In this document: positions 22,026 through 32,546 of the stretch, piece by piece
How positions within the stretch are numbered: position 1 is the first letter of the stretch
How the letters are laid out: every line of letters begins with the position of its first letter
DNA from: Xiphydria camelus
Taxonomy: Eukaryota > Arthropoda > Insecta > Hymenoptera > Xiphydriidae
NCBI GenBank assembly: GCA_963678675.1
Contig: OY783191.1
Span: 16,087,096-16,151,095 of the forward strand
Direction: 5' to 3'
Length of the DNA: 64,000 nucleotides
Position numbers and translations under genes: made by a program
Notes under the pieces: generated by a model
The model's input: only the letters and a program-made list of their open reading frames with translations
Databases searched by the model: none
Told to the model about the DNA's origin: nothing

Positions 22026-22899
22026 GTGGTGGAAGTCGACTAAGTTATACATATAATATCGATACCTGAAAGCAACAGTACTGTGACTAGTGAGATAAAG
22101 CCGAAAGCCGATTTCGAGCTATGTCAAACGTAAACTAAATTTTAAATATTTTTGCCGAGATATCTCAGTGTTGCATTGTGTAAAGGCCGGTTTATATATA
22201 TATCTCATTAAATTTTTAAAAATAATTTGATACTTTCTTTTTCAAAACAGTAGCGATTATGATAATTAATTATTCATTATTTATGAAATAATTCAGTACA
22301 ATTTGCACTGTTTGAAACATTATTATAATATCAATTTTGTTATTTTCTAATTTAAAAATTCTTCTATAGGGGTGTGAAATCAATTAATTGTAAATTTACA
22401 ACCGCACACATCCGCAGATCAAAATTTGTAACTAGTCACAAATTACTTTCTGGGAACAAACCTATTATTATATCAATTTTGTTATTTTCTAATTTAACAC
22501 ATTCGCTGCCACTTTTAGATTGATTGCATCGCGCTCAGTGCTGGTAATAGACTGAATAATGTAATGTGCACGTTAATGTGTCTCCGATCGAAGCCGGCGG
22601 CACAGGCGCGAAGTGTCGACTGGCTCCGATCGGAGCCGGCGGCAGCAAACGTGTTAAAAATTTTGTGAAGACAATGAAGTTACCGACATTCATGGTCGGT
22701 AAATTTACGAAGTGTGCACGTCGAAAAGGCACCTTGACTGCACTGAGTGTAACTACTGTGTCTTTACGCTGTGAACCACTCATTGTCAGTGTGTTCACTG
22801 TGTAGCCACGGTGCTTTTAGTTTGTGTACGCCACGCGATCACGCCACGGTGAGACCACAGTGGTGCCACTACGTGGCAGCACTGCGTGCAGCTAGCGTG
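22026..22899. other. AT-rich spacer of element H
   Basis: Mostly AT-rich. 22585-22640 has two copies of an ATCGRAGCCGGCGGCA motif. 22730-22890 is rich in CACTGTG-type motifs like the SINE tail and may be a SINE 3' fragment. No gene. Confidence 0.4.
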
Positions 22900-23219
22900 T
22901 ACCGTATGTCCGCGATCATTTGAACCATAGGAAAATTGCGAGTTTTGCATGAGCACCCCTTTGGGTCTCCTCGTCCAATAGAATCACCGGAGAAGCGTGA
23001 ATGCGCATGCGTAGTCATCCGCGAGTGTGGCGTCGTCAGCAAGTTCAGATCGATTATTTCGATAACCGATCTGAACTTGCTGACGACGCCACACTCGCGG
23101 ATGACTACGCATGCGCATTCACGCTTCTCCGGTGATTCTATTGGACAAGGAGACCCAAAGGGGTGCTCATGCAAAACTCGCAATTTTCCTATGGTTCAAA
23201 TGATCGCGGACATACGGTA
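22900..23219. mobile_element. 320-bp palindromic MITE, copy 4
   Basis: TACCGTATGTCCGCG ends, same length as the other copies. Its right TA (23218-23219) is also the left TA of the next MITE. Confidence 0.93.
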
Positions 23220-23431
23220 CACCCAGGGACACGGCATCTGTCGCTGGTGACTTTCTTTAAACGTTATTTTTAAACGTACTAACCAATGAATAATTAATTC
23301 TCATGCGCTCTGTAGCTACGGTGGCGTCTACTCTCGTTAATGAAAGCATGAGGATTATTAATTATTGGTTAGTACGTTTAAAAATAACGTTTAAAAAAAG
23401 TCACCAGCGACAGATGCCGTGTCCCTGGGTG
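23220..23431. mobile_element. CACCCG-end hairpin MITE, copy 5
   Basis: Ends CACCCAGGGACACGG and complement; right TA at 23432-23433. It abuts the 320-bp MITE at one shared TA. Confidence 0.9.
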
Positions 23432-23460
23432 TACGCAACTAGACTCGATTTGGAATCGAG

Positions 23461-23780
23461 TACCGTATGTCCGCGATCATTTGAACCATAGGAAAATTGC
23501 GAGTTTTGCATGAGCACCCCTTTGGGTCTCCTCGTCCAATAGAATCACCGGAGAAGCGTGAATGCGCATGCGTAGTCATCCGCGAGTGTGGCGTCCTCAA
23601 CAAGTTCAGATCGGTTATCGAAATAATCGATCTGAACTTGCTGACGACGCTACACTCGCGGATGACTACGCATGCGCATTCACGCTTCTCCGGTGATTCT
23701 ATTGGACGAGGAGACCCAAAGGGGTGCTCATGCAAAACTCGCAATTTTCCTATGGTTCAAATGATCGCGGACATACGGTA
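23461..23780. mobile_element. 320-bp palindromic MITE, copy 5
   Basis: Same ends and length, with the loop in the copy 3 orientation and a few substitutions in the left arm (TCCTCAACAAG). Confidence 0.93.
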
Positions 23781-24007
23781 AATCCACGCTTTGCTGTCGG
23801 GGTATAGCTTCTCATTCCTTTTACCCCAGTCTCGTATACGACTTTCGAATCTCGCATACCGCGACCCACTCGTCGTAAAGCGTTCGAGAATTCTCGTATA
23901 CGTGTCGTATGCGATATTTCGAGAATACCGTTTTTAACGAACCGCTCGAGAATCTAGTAACTTTACTTGATTTTCGTATACGACAAAATTCGAGAATACG
24001 GCCCCAG

Positions 24008-24163
24008 TAGGCCTATTCTGTAACTCGTTACGGCCCGTAACGACGGTTGTCGTTAGCATTAGTCCAATCAGGATCAAGTATTCCGTTGTGATGGGGGTCC
24101 TGATTGGACTAATGCTAACGACAACCGTCGTTACGGATCGTAACGAGTTACAGAATAGGCCTA
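24008..24163. mobile_element. CAG-flanked hairpin MITE, copy 1
   Basis: TAGGCCTATTCTGTAACTCG ends, flanked by CAG at 24005-24007 (shared with element H) and 24164-24166. Arms of about 60 bp carry GTAACGACGGTTGTCG. The loop includes CCAATCAGG and TTCCGTTGTG. Confidence 0.9.
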
Positions 24164-24166
24164 CAG

Positions 24167-24321
24167 TAGGCCTATTCTGTAACTCGTTACGACCCGTAAC
24201 GACGGTTGTCGTTAGCATTAGTCCAATCAGGACCCCCACCACAACGGAATCTTGATCCTGATTGGACTAATACTAACGACAACCGTCGTTACGGGTCGTA
24301 ACGAGTTACAGAATAGGCCTA
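24167..24321. mobile_element. CAG-flanked hairpin MITE, copy 2
   Basis: Same family, abutting copy 1 with a single CAG between them. The loop region is inverted relative to copy 1. Right CAG at 24322-24324. Confidence 0.9.
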
Positions 24322-24324
24322 CAG

Positions 24325-24480
24325 GGCCCCCTTTCTCGAGTCACTCGCAAGAGAAAGGTATACGTTTCTTAGCGAATAGACCAATCAGGACCCCAACCAC
24401 AACGGAATACTTTATCCTGATTGGTCTATTGGCTAAGATGCGTATACGTAACTTTGCGAGTGACTCGAGAAAGGCCCCCC
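24325..24480. mobile_element. Hairpin MITE with GGCCCCCTTTCTCGAG ends
   Basis: Arms unlike the two preceding MITEs (GAGTCACTCGC, TATACG) but with the same loop core (CCAATCAGGACCCC and CACAACGGAATACTT). Left flank CAG, right flank CTG. Its GGCCC-TTCTCGA terminus resembles that of element H. Confidence 0.75.
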
Positions 24481-25017
24481 TGCTAAATTGGGGTGCGCGG
24501 ACAGCAAGGCCGTACGCACGCGGAAGAGCGCTGATTAGCTGACGGTATTTTAGTACAGGACGGGCTGAGAAAATCTATTTTGTTGTCGACTTTTCTTTAT
24601 AAGTGTCCGATTTTATTTATTTTTTTTAATACTCGGAAAAATATATAGAACAAATGTGTTACATAAAGCCAAAGTATAGTTTTTAATTTTTAATAAAAAT
24701 GTATTTTTTGTACGGCTTTTTCTTTAAATATCTCGAAAACTATTGAGAAGTTATCGAGATATGCTGCGAAGAAAATTTAGGGAATTTCAAGACGAAACGA
24801 TTGGTTTTTATCTCATTTTGCTACGATGAATAGTTCTCAAGATACGCTATTCTTGCTAAGCGATACGCCCTCTAGGGACGAGTTATTTACCTACTCTATG
24901 GGTCATTCATGTTATTGATTTTCATTGTTTTCATTGGAATATCTGAGCTTGAAGAGGTTGAATCCTGTGTAATTTGTTGTTTGTTTAACATGTGCTTCTA
25001 ATTTCAAGTTATTAAAT

Positions 25018-26511
25018 ATGAATCATTATTGCTGTGTGCCTAATTGTAATTCTTGGGCGAAGAAAAACCCAGAAATTAGTTTCCATACGTTTCCGAAGGA
25101 AGGAAAATCAAAAGTGTTTGTGGAGACCAAACTTGGTAATAAAGAGCTTATGGATAGAAAGGCAGTATGGATTAGAACATTAAAAATTGGAAAAAAAGTT
25201 TCGGATCATATGCGAGTGTGCTCATTACATTTTTCAGAAAAAGATTATTTTCATGAAGGTAGGTTATTAGTATATAAGTAGGTTATAAGTAGGTAATATT
25301 TTTTATAAGTGGAAAGGTGTTTTATTTTAGATAGAAAAAGGCGTAGAATTTTAAAAATAAATGCTGTTCCCACCAAGAAGCTACCACTTCAACTTGACAT
25401 AGATGAGTCAGGTCCATCATCAAGAGATATGAGAGTATCAGCTAGAACGGAAAGAAAAAATCAAACCGATACCACTATTGAATGTGAACCCAATGTAGAA
25501 GACCAGGAAGATATTGAAGCTGCGGAAAATGTTTTGGCAAATATGGAAACCCATATGCAGAGCGCTATGACATCTAGCGAACCAAGGTTTAGGAATTCAG
25601 AAGTCCAAGTAAATACTCCAAAGCAGTTGACATTATGTGACCTTATAACAACAGACAGTAAACTCAAAAGTTTTACAGGTATAAATAATTTAAAAATTTT
25701 TGACTCCATTGTCACTGCTTTTGAATCCTATTATAAAGATAAAAGGGTTCACCGATTAAATACAAGGCAGAGAATAATGTTATTATTCACAAAGTTTAAA
25801 ACTAGTCTTACGTATGTAACATTAGTTGCCCTCTTTAACATATCGTCAGAGTTATGCAAAAATTACATTAATGAACTCATACCTGTCTTGAGTAAGATTC
25901 TAAGACCTTTAATTTATTTCCCTTCCAAGGATGAAATTTCAAGTAATTTGCCGATCTGTTTCGCAGAGTTTTCAAATGTGAGATTAGTATTGGACTGTAC
26001 AGAAATTTTTGTGCAATCTCCGAAGTGCTTATGTTGTAGAATAAGGTTTTATTCCCAATATAAATCACATATGACAGTAAAATTTATGACAGGGGTATCT
26101 CCAGGTGGCCTAATAACATTTATTAGTAAACCATACGGTGGAAGAGCTTCTGATAAAGTTATTTTTGAACAAAACAATGTAATTTCATTGTTAGATCCCT
26201 GCAGAGATGCAGTAATGGTAGATAAAGGCTTTCATATTGACGATATATGTCAAATACACCAGATAGAATTGATTAGACCTCCATTTCTCAAACAGAAACA
26301 ACTGAGTGCAGAGGAAGCAATAATAAATGCAAAAATCGCTTCTGCTAGAGTTCATATCGAGAGGTCTAATCAAAGATTAAAAATTTTTTAAATCCTTAGT
26401 GGAAAATTAAATTGGACACTCGTTTCACTAATTGAAGACATATTTGTTATTATTTGTGCCGTAACAAACTTGTCTTCTCCAATATTATGTAATTCAAGAT
26501 TTATTAAGTAA
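25018..26511 (+). pseudogene. THAP-domain DDE transposase of element I, one premature stop
   Basis: Exons 25018-25258 and 25331-26391 give 433 codons before TAA. Residues 1-80 are a THAP zinc finger: CCVPNC, then FHTFPK, then CSLHFSEKDYF (C2-CH ligands present). After a linker with AENVLANMETHMQSAMTSSE come an HTH-like region (RQRIMLLFTKFKTSLTYVTL) and the catalytic motifs VRLVLDCTEIFVQ, DAVMVDKGFHIDD and ARVHIERSNQRLK. The TAA at 26389-26391 interrupts a frame that stays open to 26511 with family-like sequence (WTLVSLIEDIFVIICAVTNL), so the natural C terminus lies there. The triad is upstream of the stop, so a truncated product might retain part of the fold. Confidence 0.85.
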
Positions 26512-26715
26512 CTTGACAATTATTTTATTATGGTATATAATTTTTTTCAGAAATAGTAGGTATTGTGTATATTTATTTACTTAGGTAATCATAGCTAATT
26601 TGTCTTATTTTATACTGCTTTTTGTATTGGTAATAGTAAATAAAGTTAGTTTTGAAGTCCTATTTGTTAATTTACATTTTTTTATTTAAAAATAATTAAA
26701 GGTTAGCTCTAAGCT

Positions 26716-28452
26716 CTAATGCAGCCTGCCTTGATTTTCACATAAAACATGTAACATATTTTGAAAATACTTCTTTTTTATGGTTTTTAACATGTTAAAT
26801 ACAAAATCAAAATCATAATCAACTTCAACAATCAAAACACTATTATCATGTGACGCATAAAGTACAAAGGCAGTCTTAGGTAGATTTAGAAGAGCCATTC
26901 CCATTTGTACCTGGCCATAATATTTATGGTTTTTCTTTAATCTGTATGTTTCACCATCATGAATAATGTAAATAACCTTTTCAATGGCTTCTGAAATAGT
27001 CTTGATTTTACCTAAAAAATTAAGTTCGTAAGAGCAGAAAAAAATGTATTGTACTTCAAATTTTTATTAAATGACTTTTGGGAACAAAATATGTTTTAAA
27101 AAATTAAAATTAGAAATTGGAATTAGGTACCTTGAAAAATACATTTTATCTCCAAAAGATAAATTGGGTTTTCCTCAAAAATAATGATCCCATCTGGAGA
27201 ATATCCTAACCACTTGTTCACATGAGAAACAATTAGCCCACAGTCCACAACTTCCATCCCTGTAATTTTCACGAAAGCCTCCCTTGCAGCACTTTCCCAT
27301 TGGATTCCATGTCTAATAAATGTATTATTTATTTTTGGAGGAAAGAAATATTTCAATGCCTTATTTGTCCAATCTTCTTTAGAATATGTATATACTTCAT
27401 AGCATCGACTTCCAGTTATTCGATATTTGCGACTATCCATCCATTGCGCAGACTTTTGAGGAATGTTGATGGCTACTTCAATGTTGTCATTTAGTATTGC
27501 GGCATACATATTTAAACAACATTGTTTCAGTTCCCCAATTTCAAGTAAGGCCAAGTACATCATGCAAGTAGATTGGCAGGCATTATCCAGAATGGCTTGA
27601 TGGTAGTCACATTTAATAAATTTACTATAATCAGGTAACTGCAAATTGCTGCTAACATTGCGTCTACCTTTCCTAAGAGTAAAAATTTCTACAAAAATTA
27701 ACACACACATTCTACATCTTTATTCCCAATGAAATCTAATTATTTAAACAAACCTGTGTTCAGTGATAGCAGAGCTTGGTAGAGTTTGGCAAAAAAAAGA
27801 CACAATTTCATCATCATTTGTGTTTATGTTGCTATGTTTCACCTTATCAATGAAACAAGGCATTTCCTCAATTGGAACAGGCTTATATTTTTCTTTTGTC
27901 ACAACCTTTTGCGTTGACCAAACACATTTTATATCTGTTGAAGATATTTGCTCCAGATTTTCAACGTCCTCTCTAAAGGGGAATATAAATATGTACTTAT
28001 AACCATCCAATACCAATACCATTTAAAAACCATTAAATACCATTTAAAAATAAAAATAAAATTGACTTTACCTGATACATTTCACAAGAAAAGCAGAAAC
28101 ATGTTTGCATTTGCCACTATTACCAGCTTTACATGAACAATGCATTTCTTTGATTTTTACACTTCCATCAATCGTCAAAGTTCCTTTTATCTCATGAGGA
28201 TCCGAATTAATTGCACTGGATTGCAAACATAGAGCATAAATATTTACAAGTTCACTGGTGGCTTCAGTTTTACCCCCCCAAAATTAAATGCCCTGCATTC
28301 AGGACATTTTCTCCTTCAACCACACATTTAGAGTGGGTTGAACCTGACAAATAGTTCATGTATTCCACTATGCTCAATCTCATATTCGAAAAAACTTCAA
28401 AATAACGCTCAAAAGCCTCAAAATCAATAACACAGCACAAAAACAACAACAA
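26716..28452 (-). pseudogene. YqaJ-type nuclease with SWIM finger, element I
   Basis: The N-terminal exon (about 28272-28452) reads DFEAFERYFEVFSNMRLSIV and then shifts frame at a run of seven G on minus (plus 28273-28279). One base fewer continues into TSELVNIYALCLQSSAIN and a SWIM-like finger, HCSCKAGNSGKCKHVSAFL. The exon near 27748-27975 has EKYKPVPIEEMPCF. The exon 27123-27673 has the YqaJ core: SRKYRITGSR, GIQWESAAREAF, WLGYSPDGI and YLLEIKC (acidic and Lys nuclease residues). The last exon (26716-27010) has HKYYGQVQMGMALLN. In ISL2EU this nuclease is the second encoded protein and its exact role in transposition is unsettled. The homopolymer shift could be an assembly error. The true start is not resolved. 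Confidence 0.8.
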
Positions 28453-29406
28453 GCTACGTAAGCGAACATGAAATTATCAAAATGGGAATGGCCCATAGAT
28501 TAGTACCGAATTCGGCCGCTGTGGCGCTGTCATCTTAATTTGGATTACCTATATTGCATTTTCTATACCGGGTGTTAGGCTATGTTGTGGCCATAGGACG
28601 ATATGGTACGTAGCGATTTGTAGACTCTAGGTTGTACGCTATTGGTCGGAGACGCAAGCACGCCGAACGATTGGCTCTGCTATCGTCGACAGACGGCAAT
28701 CGTCGCAAGAGAAGTTCCCTAACAGCCCGTTCACACGATACGGTTTTTTCCCGTTTCGGTATTTTACCGAATCCGTTTTTTTACCGTGTGCTGCAGTGGC
28801 GCATACATTTAAATAGGCGCGTTCACACGGTACGTCTTCGAAACTCATACGGCAATTTCACCGATTCGGTCGAGACTGGCGTTCGGTTTTCGAGGGTCGT
28901 GTTCACACGATACGGTTTTTTCCCGTTTCGGTAAATTCACCGAATCGGTTTTTTACCGTGTGCTGCAGTGGCGCATACATTTAAATGGGCGCGTTCACAC
29001 GGTACGTCTTCGAAACGCATACGGCAATTTCACCGATTCGGTCGCGACTGACATTTGCCGGATTCACACTGAGTCCGATGTCCGTCGTACGACGGCCCGT
29101 AGCCAATCAGAAAGCGTAACTTCGTCGGACGACTCGAGCGCCCGTCGTCGTACGACGTCGGATGAAAAATCGATCAAGATTCAATTTTCGTCGTATACGA
29201 TAACACATCGGACGGTTCATTTGGACAAATAATTTGGAACAAGAACGACTGAAGAAATGGAAGCCTCAGGGCGCGTTCGCTTTGGACGCTTACGCGCTGT
29301 GAGCGCTTACGCTTATAAGCGCTAATTCTCGACGTTTCTTTAGGTTTGTAAGCGCTCACATCAAAGCAACAAAACTCGTTCGTTTTGAATGTTGTGAGCG
29401 TTCAAA

Positions 29407-30939
29407 ATGGCGCTAACGAGAATAATTCCGTCTGTAGTATCAATGTTATTGGATTTTTTTGATGATGTCGAAGAAGATCACAACCCTTATATCGAAGATT
29501 TAGAAGCTTGTGTAATATTTCTTGCCCAAAGTCTTATAAAAAAGCCGATACCACGATTGCGAAATTATGTGGAGGAGGTTATACCAGCTTATAATAGTGA
29601 ACAGTTTAAATCGCATTTTAGGTATGTATTATGTTTTTACGTATACTATATAAACCCTTAAATAAATGCTCGAGGACTTACTTAATTTTCTTATTATGAA
29701 GATATTATTATACTTGCAATATATTTAATAAAAAAAAAGTTTCTTTCATGTGATTATTCTTATGGAATTCTTTTTTCTTATTCTTTTTTTTATTTTATGA
29801 ATAATGAAATGTTTTGTTTAGGATGCGGCGATCAACATTTAATTTCATTTTGCATCTTATAACACCTTCATTAGTGAGGTTAAAATCAGGTCGTAAAACA
29901 ATATCTCCTGAGAAGCAATTTTTGATTACCATATGGAAAATGAGTACGCCTGATTCATATAGGTAGGTATGTTAGACCATCTTTCAATCGCTTTCAATCT
30001 ATAAATTATGCTGAATAACTTGAGATATTATATCATGCCTAATCTTTTGATTATTTTTAGATCTATTTGTGGAAAATTTCATGTCGGAAAAGCAACTGCA
30101 CTGAAAGCTGTACGAAGAGTTACAAAAGCTATTGTAACCCTGGCTCCAGTTTTTCTCACTTGGCCGGAAAACGAGAGAGTGCAAGCAGTTTTTCAAGGAT
30201 TCGCTGCTGTCAGTGCTTTTCCCAAAACAATAGGGGCAATTGATGGTACCCATATAAATATAAGAGCACCACATGTCAACCCTGAAAGTTATGTTAACAG
30301 GAAAGGTCATCACTCTATACAACTACAAGTAACTTATGTCTATTTTATTTAGTGCATGAAAAATATTAATATGTACTTGGTTATGATTTTATACGTATTA
30401 CTTTTTAATAGGCTGTTTGTGATCATGAGCGCCGATTTACTCATTGTTTTGTTGGGCACGTTGGTTCTGTCCATGATCAACGAGTTTTCCGCTTATCCGA
30501 AGTTTATGAGTATATGGGAAACCCACGAAAATTTCTAAATGATTGTCATTTAGTTGGTGATGCGGCTTATACAATTCACAATCATCTAATGACACCATAT
30601 CGAGACAATGGGCATTTGACGGACAGAGAAAAAAATTACAATTTTTGTCACGCATCCGCTCGAATGGTGATTGAAAGAGCATTTGGATTATTGAAAACAA
30701 GATTTCGGAGTTTGCTCACCGTTCTTGATATGGAGCGTGTTGATTTAATACCAGATTTCATCCTTGCGTGTTGTATTTTGCACAACATTTGTTTGTTGCA
30801 AAATGATGAATTTCCCATAGAATTGGATTTCAATGAAAGTGATCATGTCACGCATCTATTAAATGTAAGCAGGGATAGAAATGAAGGTCATTTGAAACGA
30901 GATACTATTTGTAATAATTTAATGATGCGAACTGTGTGA
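29407..30939 (+). CDS. HARBI1-type DDE transposase of element B (383 aa)
   Basis: Exons 29407-29621, 29822-29962, 30061-30328 and 30412-30939 total 1152 nt without a stop and phase correctly across GT/AG introns. The N-terminal acidic segment has FFDDVEEDHNPYIEDLEACV. The helical region has MRRSTFNFILHLITPSLVRL and KFHVGKATALKAVRRVTKAI. The catalytic triad is GAIDGTHINI (Asp about 180), HLVGDAAYTI (Asp about 258) and VIERAFGLLKTRFR (Glu about 296). Length and order match active PIF/Harbinger nucleases. The Met is about 140 bp inside the TIR, leaving room only for a very short promoter. Convergent with the Myb/SANT gene at 31168. Confidence 0.9.
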
Positions 30940-30993
30940 AAAAATATATTTATATTATAATTGTAATTAAAAAAGTATCGTAATATAAAAAAA

Positions 30994-31151
30994 TACCGTA
31001 AAATGTGGTTACTTTATGACTGGAGGGGTTATATTGTAACAGAGCATAAAATTATAAACTCTCAAATTTGGGCGCAAAATTTGAGTTTATAATTGTATGC
31101 TCTGTCACAATGTAACCCCCAACAGTCACAAAGTAACTCCACTTTACGGTA
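30994..31151. mobile_element. 158-bp hairpin MITE between element B's genes
   Basis: TACCGTAAAATGTGG ends and imperfect complement, with a loop of TTTGGGCGCAAAA. It begins 55 bp after the transposase stop and ends 17 bp before the partner's stop. Confidence 0.8.
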
Positions 31152-31167
31152 AGTATAAACAATCAAA

Positions 31168-32546
31168 TTATTTGTTATTTTGTAAAACATTGACCATCCT
31201 ATCAAGTGAATCGAGAAGTCTTAGTCTTAATTCCATGTTTTCTCTGTGTCGCCTTTCTGAAGTGTGTCGCAATTCTGCAAGCAATTCTTCAGCCGGGAGT
31301 ACGGATTGTGCTTTTTCTAAAACAAACACGAAATACAAATCAAATTAATTATCTTTAATGATCACATTAAATTACTAACTTACTAGGTTTTGGATTTTCA
31401 TCGGTTTCTGAAAAATTCTCTATGCTCGATGTGCTGCATTCCGATTGACCTCTAGATCTCTTGCCAGTCGATGATACCGTAGCTACAGGTGACATGAATG
31501 GCTTCGTACCTAGAAGTTCGTCCATCAACTGGCGAAAAAAATATAATTAAATACTTCATGTTAACGAAAAAGTGTAAATAGAATTTCAAAGAATATTTTA
31601 CATTAAGATATGGCCATGCTCTTGTTGAATTGCCGGATTTGTTGTTGTGATCTTTCACAGCTTTATATGTTCGTTTTAGTCCGGAAAATTTTGATAAACA
31701 CTGTGGACCTGTAACGTTATGCCCATGTTTCAACAATTCCTGGGCTATCAAAGACCATATTTTTTTTTGAGAAATCTTTCCCGTATTAAAGTCATTTTGA
31801 CGAAGACGATACTCCTCGATTAATAAAAGAATTGCTTTATGCGGCCACTTGAATGCTGCAAAAATAAATTTATCGATAAAGAACACTAGAGAAATATTAC
31901 GAGTATCTAAAACAGTATTACAAAAAATACCTTCGGCAGCTTCTTCTGCTGATCGAGGTATATCGTTTCCTGCAACGTTGTCTGAAGCCTCTCTATCAGT
32001 CACATCACTGTTGTCATCTAAATAATAATGATCATATAAATTAAACAATTTCTTTACAAAATAGATTTCTATCACAAGTCATGAAATGTGTCACTCAAGC
32101 AATAATCCAAAGAAACCTAAAACGTTGGTAAACTTACGACACAAACACATTGCCTCATTCAACTTTAGTCTAGCAAAAACAGGGTCTGGAAAGGAAGAAA
32201 AGTAATTCCGTGCAATGTAAAAGAAAGAGAATAGTCACTCAAATTTTTTGTGGTTCAAACAAAATTGCCAAATGAATAATTTCATCTATTAAATCAAAAT
32301 TAGAAGCCATTTAATTTATTCTTCTTAAAAATAGTGCAAATGTTTAAATAGAATAGCGGCCGTAGCACACCACCCACTAACAAACACCAATATCGCTACC
32401 TAGTATATATTACATTTTATAATAAAACATCAACAATTAAACTTACCGATCGCAATACGTTTTGCTTCATCTGCTGTTACGGATACGGTATATATTTTAT
32501 TCGTATCTGTATTTTCTAAGTACACGGAAATGTTACTCGTCGCCAT
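31168..32546 (-). CDS. Myb/SANT-like partner protein of element B (260 aa)
   Basis: Six exons, 32447-32546, 32138-32185, 31931-32017, 31602-31855, 31384-31528 and 31168-31316, total 783 nt and stay in frame. It starts MATSNISVYLENTDTNKIYT. Residues about 80-163 form the trihelix Myb/SANT-like domain: KWPHKAILLLIEEYRLR, KKIWSLIAQELLKHGHNVTG, then CLSKFSGLKRTYKAVKDHNN with NSTRAWPYLN. The C terminus is a basic coiled coil (RRHRENMELRLRLLDSLDRM). It should bind the transposase and subterminal repeats (family knowledge). It starts about 250 bp from the right TIR end. Confidence 0.87.

Larger units (their letters stand above)
16278..24004. mobile_element. Element H: two-gene Harbinger with CAG target duplication
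   Basis: Left terminus GGCCCCTATTCTCGAAT (16278) pairs with the complement of ATTCGAGAATACGGCCC (ending 24004). CAG flanks both ends (16275-16277 and 24005-24007). Subterminal regions carry repeated CTCGAGAA and CGTATACGA motifs in both orientations. It encodes an apparently intact Myb/SANT-like gene (plus) and an intact DDE transposase (minus), convergent. It contains later insertions: the 903-bp derivative, a SINE, five hairpin MITEs and an 88-bp hairpin, mostly outside the exons. H is the best autonomous candidate in the first half of the window. Confidence 0.85.
24900..28494. mobile_element. Element I: ISL2EU-like transposon (THAP-DDE plus YqaJ)
   Basis: Short TIRs GGGTCATTC (24900) and complement of GGGCCATTC (ending 28494), each flanked by AT (24898-24899 and 28495-28496), the 2-bp AT duplication known for ISL2EU. 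It contains the two diagnostic genes, a THAP-domain DDE transposase (plus) and a YqaJ/lambda-exonuclease-fold nuclease (minus), convergent. Each has one visible lesion. Length 3.6 kb fits a complete element. Confidence 0.85.

Noticed and set aside
716..23781. About ten open frames of roughly 100 codons starting MRVLHEHPFGSP on both strands
   Set aside because: They lie in the 320-bp palindromic MITE; the symmetric frames are a by-product of the hairpin and are present in both directions of each copy.
27123..27710. Phage or bacterial contamination because of the YqaJ domain
   Set aside because: The gene has spliceosomal introns, a SWIM finger and a THAP transposase partner within shared TIRs, as known for ISL2EU.
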